Shown: positions 6,986 through 8,192 of the stretch, one piece after another
Layout: each line of letters opens with the position of its first letter
How positions within the stretch are numbered: the stretch's first letter is position 1
From: Fidelibacterota bacterium
GTDB taxonomy: Bacteria > Fidelibacterota > UBA2242
DNA: 8,192 nucleotides
NCBI GenBank assembly: GCA_023229045.1
Contig: JALOAB010000094.1
Coordinates: forward strand, 1-8,192
Direction of reading: 5' to 3'
Notes under the pieces: model-generated
Database searches by the model: none
What the model saw: only the letters and a program-made list of their open reading frames with translations
What the model was told of the DNA's origin: nothing
Position numbers and translations under genes: made by a program

Positions 6986-7762
6986 ATGACCCTGTTCACC
7001 TTTAAATTCTTGACCGTCACGATCTGGGATGTTATTGACATAATCGCCGTTTATATTATAATTCTTAAACTCTATCAATTTTTTAAAGGCTCGCGCGCTT
7101 CCCAAATGCTGATCGGGTTGGCGATAATTCTGCTGACCTCTTTTATGGCGCGGGCGCTGAATTTGCAAAGTTTATCCTGGATTATGGGGCATTTGCAAAC
7201 TATCTGGGTGATCGCGTTCGTAATTATTTTTCAGCCGGAACTGCGGCGCGTCCTGATATATCTGGGGCAAAGCCGGTTCGTCAGACGCTTTTTAAGCGAA
7301 TCGAAATCCAAAACCATCGAAGCCGTGATTGAGGCTTCGCGCGAATTGGTACGCCGCAAATGGGGCGGTTTATTTGTGCTGGTCAGAGAAGTTGGTATGA
7401 AACCGATCAAGGATCGGGCGACCGCGATCAACGCCGAAGTGTCCGCCAGTCTGCTGGTTTCAATTTTCAATCCCGGTTCGCCGCTCCACGACGGCGCGGT
7501 TCTGATCCAGAATGACATGATCGAGGCGGCTGGTTGTATTCTGCCATTGTCGGAGAATCCGGATATCGACCCACAGATGGGAACCCGTCACCGCGCGGCG
7601 CTCGGTATCAGTGAGGAGTCGGATGCCGTGGTAATCGTCGTCTCCGAAGAAACCCAGAAAATCGCCGTTTCATATCAGGGCGCGTTTTACCGCAATATCG
7701 AAGAAGATACCTTGAGAGCATTATTGAGCCGATTATTCTTCAGTGGCAGTGCAAAGAGCTAG
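6986..7762 (+). CDS. cdaA: Membrane diadenylate cyclase CdaA
   Basis: CdaA joins two ATP molecules into cyclic di-AMP, a second messenger that controls potassium and osmolyte transport and cell-wall balance. The 258-residue protein has three N-terminal membrane helices (about 14-32, 40-58 and 67-85) followed by a short linker and a cytoplasmic DAC domain (about 105-250). The domain shows the DGA motif (Asp169-Ala171, in PLHDGAVLI) and the GTRHRAA motif (199-205), both needed for ATP binding and cyclisation; both are intact. Membrane topology identifies the CdaA/DacA class rather than DisA or CdaS. The ATG follows GAGGA (6971-6975) at ten bases and starts one base after the folP stop, so co-translation is likely. 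The CdaR (YbbR) regulator that follows cdaA in Firmicutes is absent; the next gene encodes an unrelated exported protein. Confidence 0.95.
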   Translation: MTLFTFKFLTVTIWDVIDIIAVYIIILKLYQFFKGSRASQMLIGLAIILLTSFMARALNLQSLSWIMGHLQTIWVIAFVIIFQPELRRVLIYLGQSRFVRRFLSESKSKTIEAVIEASRELVRRKWGGLFVLVREVGMKPIKDRATAINAEVSASLLVSIFNPGSPLHDGAVLIQNDMIEAAGCILPLSENPDIDPQMGTRHRAALGISEESDAVVIVVSEETQKIAVSYQGAFYRNIEEDTLRALLSRLFFSGSAKS

Positions 7763-7782
7763 TTAAAAATTTGCCGGAATCA

Positions 7783-8192
7783 GTGCTTTCATCTAATCCG
7801 TTCACCTCAGTTTTTATAAATAACCGATTTCGGCTTTTGGCTTGCGGATTAATTTTTATTATTGGGCGGGTATTACTTCAAGGTGCGGATTCGGATACTC
7901 AAGTAAGCGAAAAATGGTTGAATGCTACCTCATGGCAATGGCAGGCTAAACTTCCGACACCGAAAGTCTCCGTCAATAATAAAACTCAAATGAGTTCGAT
8001 CGAGCTGCCCGGTCTGGAGAATTCCGCCAATGGCGGCTATCCATCCCTGCCGGTTTACCGAAAATTGTTCAATGCCTTACCGGAGGAGATTACCTATCAG
8101 GTGCAGTCCGGCGGTCAGAGTTTTATACAGTTGCCAGCGCCGGCTGAAATATTCTGGGACATTCCTGTGGATGGTAGTGATTCACCATTAAC
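7783..8192 (+). CDS. Partial exported protein, N-terminus resembling a gingipain-like (C25) peptidase propeptide
   Basis: The reading frame stays open to the window end; 136 codons are visible from a GTG at 7783. Residues about 15-35 form a signal-peptide-like segment: two arginines (15, 17), a hydrophobic core LLACGLIFIIG and a likely cleavage around LLQGADS. The mature part is rich in Trp, Ser and Pro and includes ELPG, then GGYPSLPVYRKLFNALPEE (84-102) and QLPAPAEIFWD (116-126). The pattern of Gly-x-Pro-x-Leu-Pro-Val followed by Leu-Pro and beta-rich sequence recalls the N-terminal propeptide region of secreted C25 cysteine peptidases and related surface proteins in FCB-type bacteria. No catalytic domain is in view, so peptidase activity is only inferred. 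The start is uncertain: the upstream GGA is weak, and TTG at 7771 is an alternative. The 20-base gap after cdaA shows no terminator, so it may belong to the same transcript. Confidence 0.6.
   Translation, partial: MLSSNPFTSVFINNRFRLLACGLIFIIGRVLLQGADSDTQVSEKWLNATSWQWQAKLPTPKVSVNNKTQMSSIELPGLENSANGGYPSLPVYRKLFNALPEEITYQVQSGGQSFIQLPAPAEIFWDIPVDGSDSPL

Noticed and set aside
7763..7835. Possible terminator after cdaA (CGGA...TCCG and CCGA-TT-TCGG inverted repeats)
   Set aside because: Stems are only four base pairs and neither is followed by a proper T-run. Both fall around or within the start of the next reading frame.

Overview
The window is a compact, single-direction (+ strand) block of bacterial housekeeping genes. 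There are seven genes: six complete and single-domain or two-domain in standard form, preceded by or including an archaeal-type GAPDH-like dehydrogenase, and a seventh exported protein cut off by the window end only after the complete ones (so seven complete genes plus one partial in total). Gaps range from 4-bp overlaps to 23 bp, and no tRNA, rRNA, CRISPR, insertion sequence or convincing intrinsic terminator was seen. Base composition and codon style look uniform throughout, so nothing suggests recent transfer.

Layout. 48-1118: a type II (archaeal-type) glyceraldehyde-3-phosphate dehydrogenase homologue with an altered active-site loop. 1128-1760: a GloB/YcbL-like metallo-beta-lactamase-fold hydrolase. 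1757-3151: tilS, which modifies tRNA-Ile. 3148-3705: hpt, purine salvage. 3729-5816: ftsH, the membrane AAA+ zinc protease. 5839-6984: folP, folate synthesis, with an N-terminal extra domain and probably an earlier non-canonical start inside the ftsH 3' end. 6986-7762: cdaA, membrane diadenylate cyclase making c-di-AMP. 7783-8192: the 5' part of a gene for an exported protein whose visible part resembles the propeptide region of gingipain-like (C25) peptidases. Bases 1-47 hold only the leader and ribosome-binding site of the first gene; which upstream gene, if any, ends there cannot be decided.

The tilS-hpt-ftsH order is a widely conserved bacterial arrangement, and in Bacillus subtilis folate genes including the dihydropteroate synthase gene lie a few genes downstream of ftsH, so this is a condensed version of a known neighbourhood. 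The genes do not form one pathway. They look like a co-transcribed set serving growth: decoding fidelity, purine recycling, membrane protein quality control, folate supply and c-di-AMP signalling (envelope and osmotic balance).

Organism: certainly bacterial (FtsH, TilS, CdaA). The C25-like secreted protein, the folP-cdaA adjacency (familiar from Bacteroidetes-type genomes) and an intermediate GC content suggest an uncultured lineage near the Fibrobacteres-Chlorobi-Bacteroidetes assemblage, but this is an impression, not a classification.

No new defence or mobile system is visible. The points most worth a second look are the probable CTG start of folP, the unusual active-site loop of the GAPDH homologue, and the truncated exported protein.
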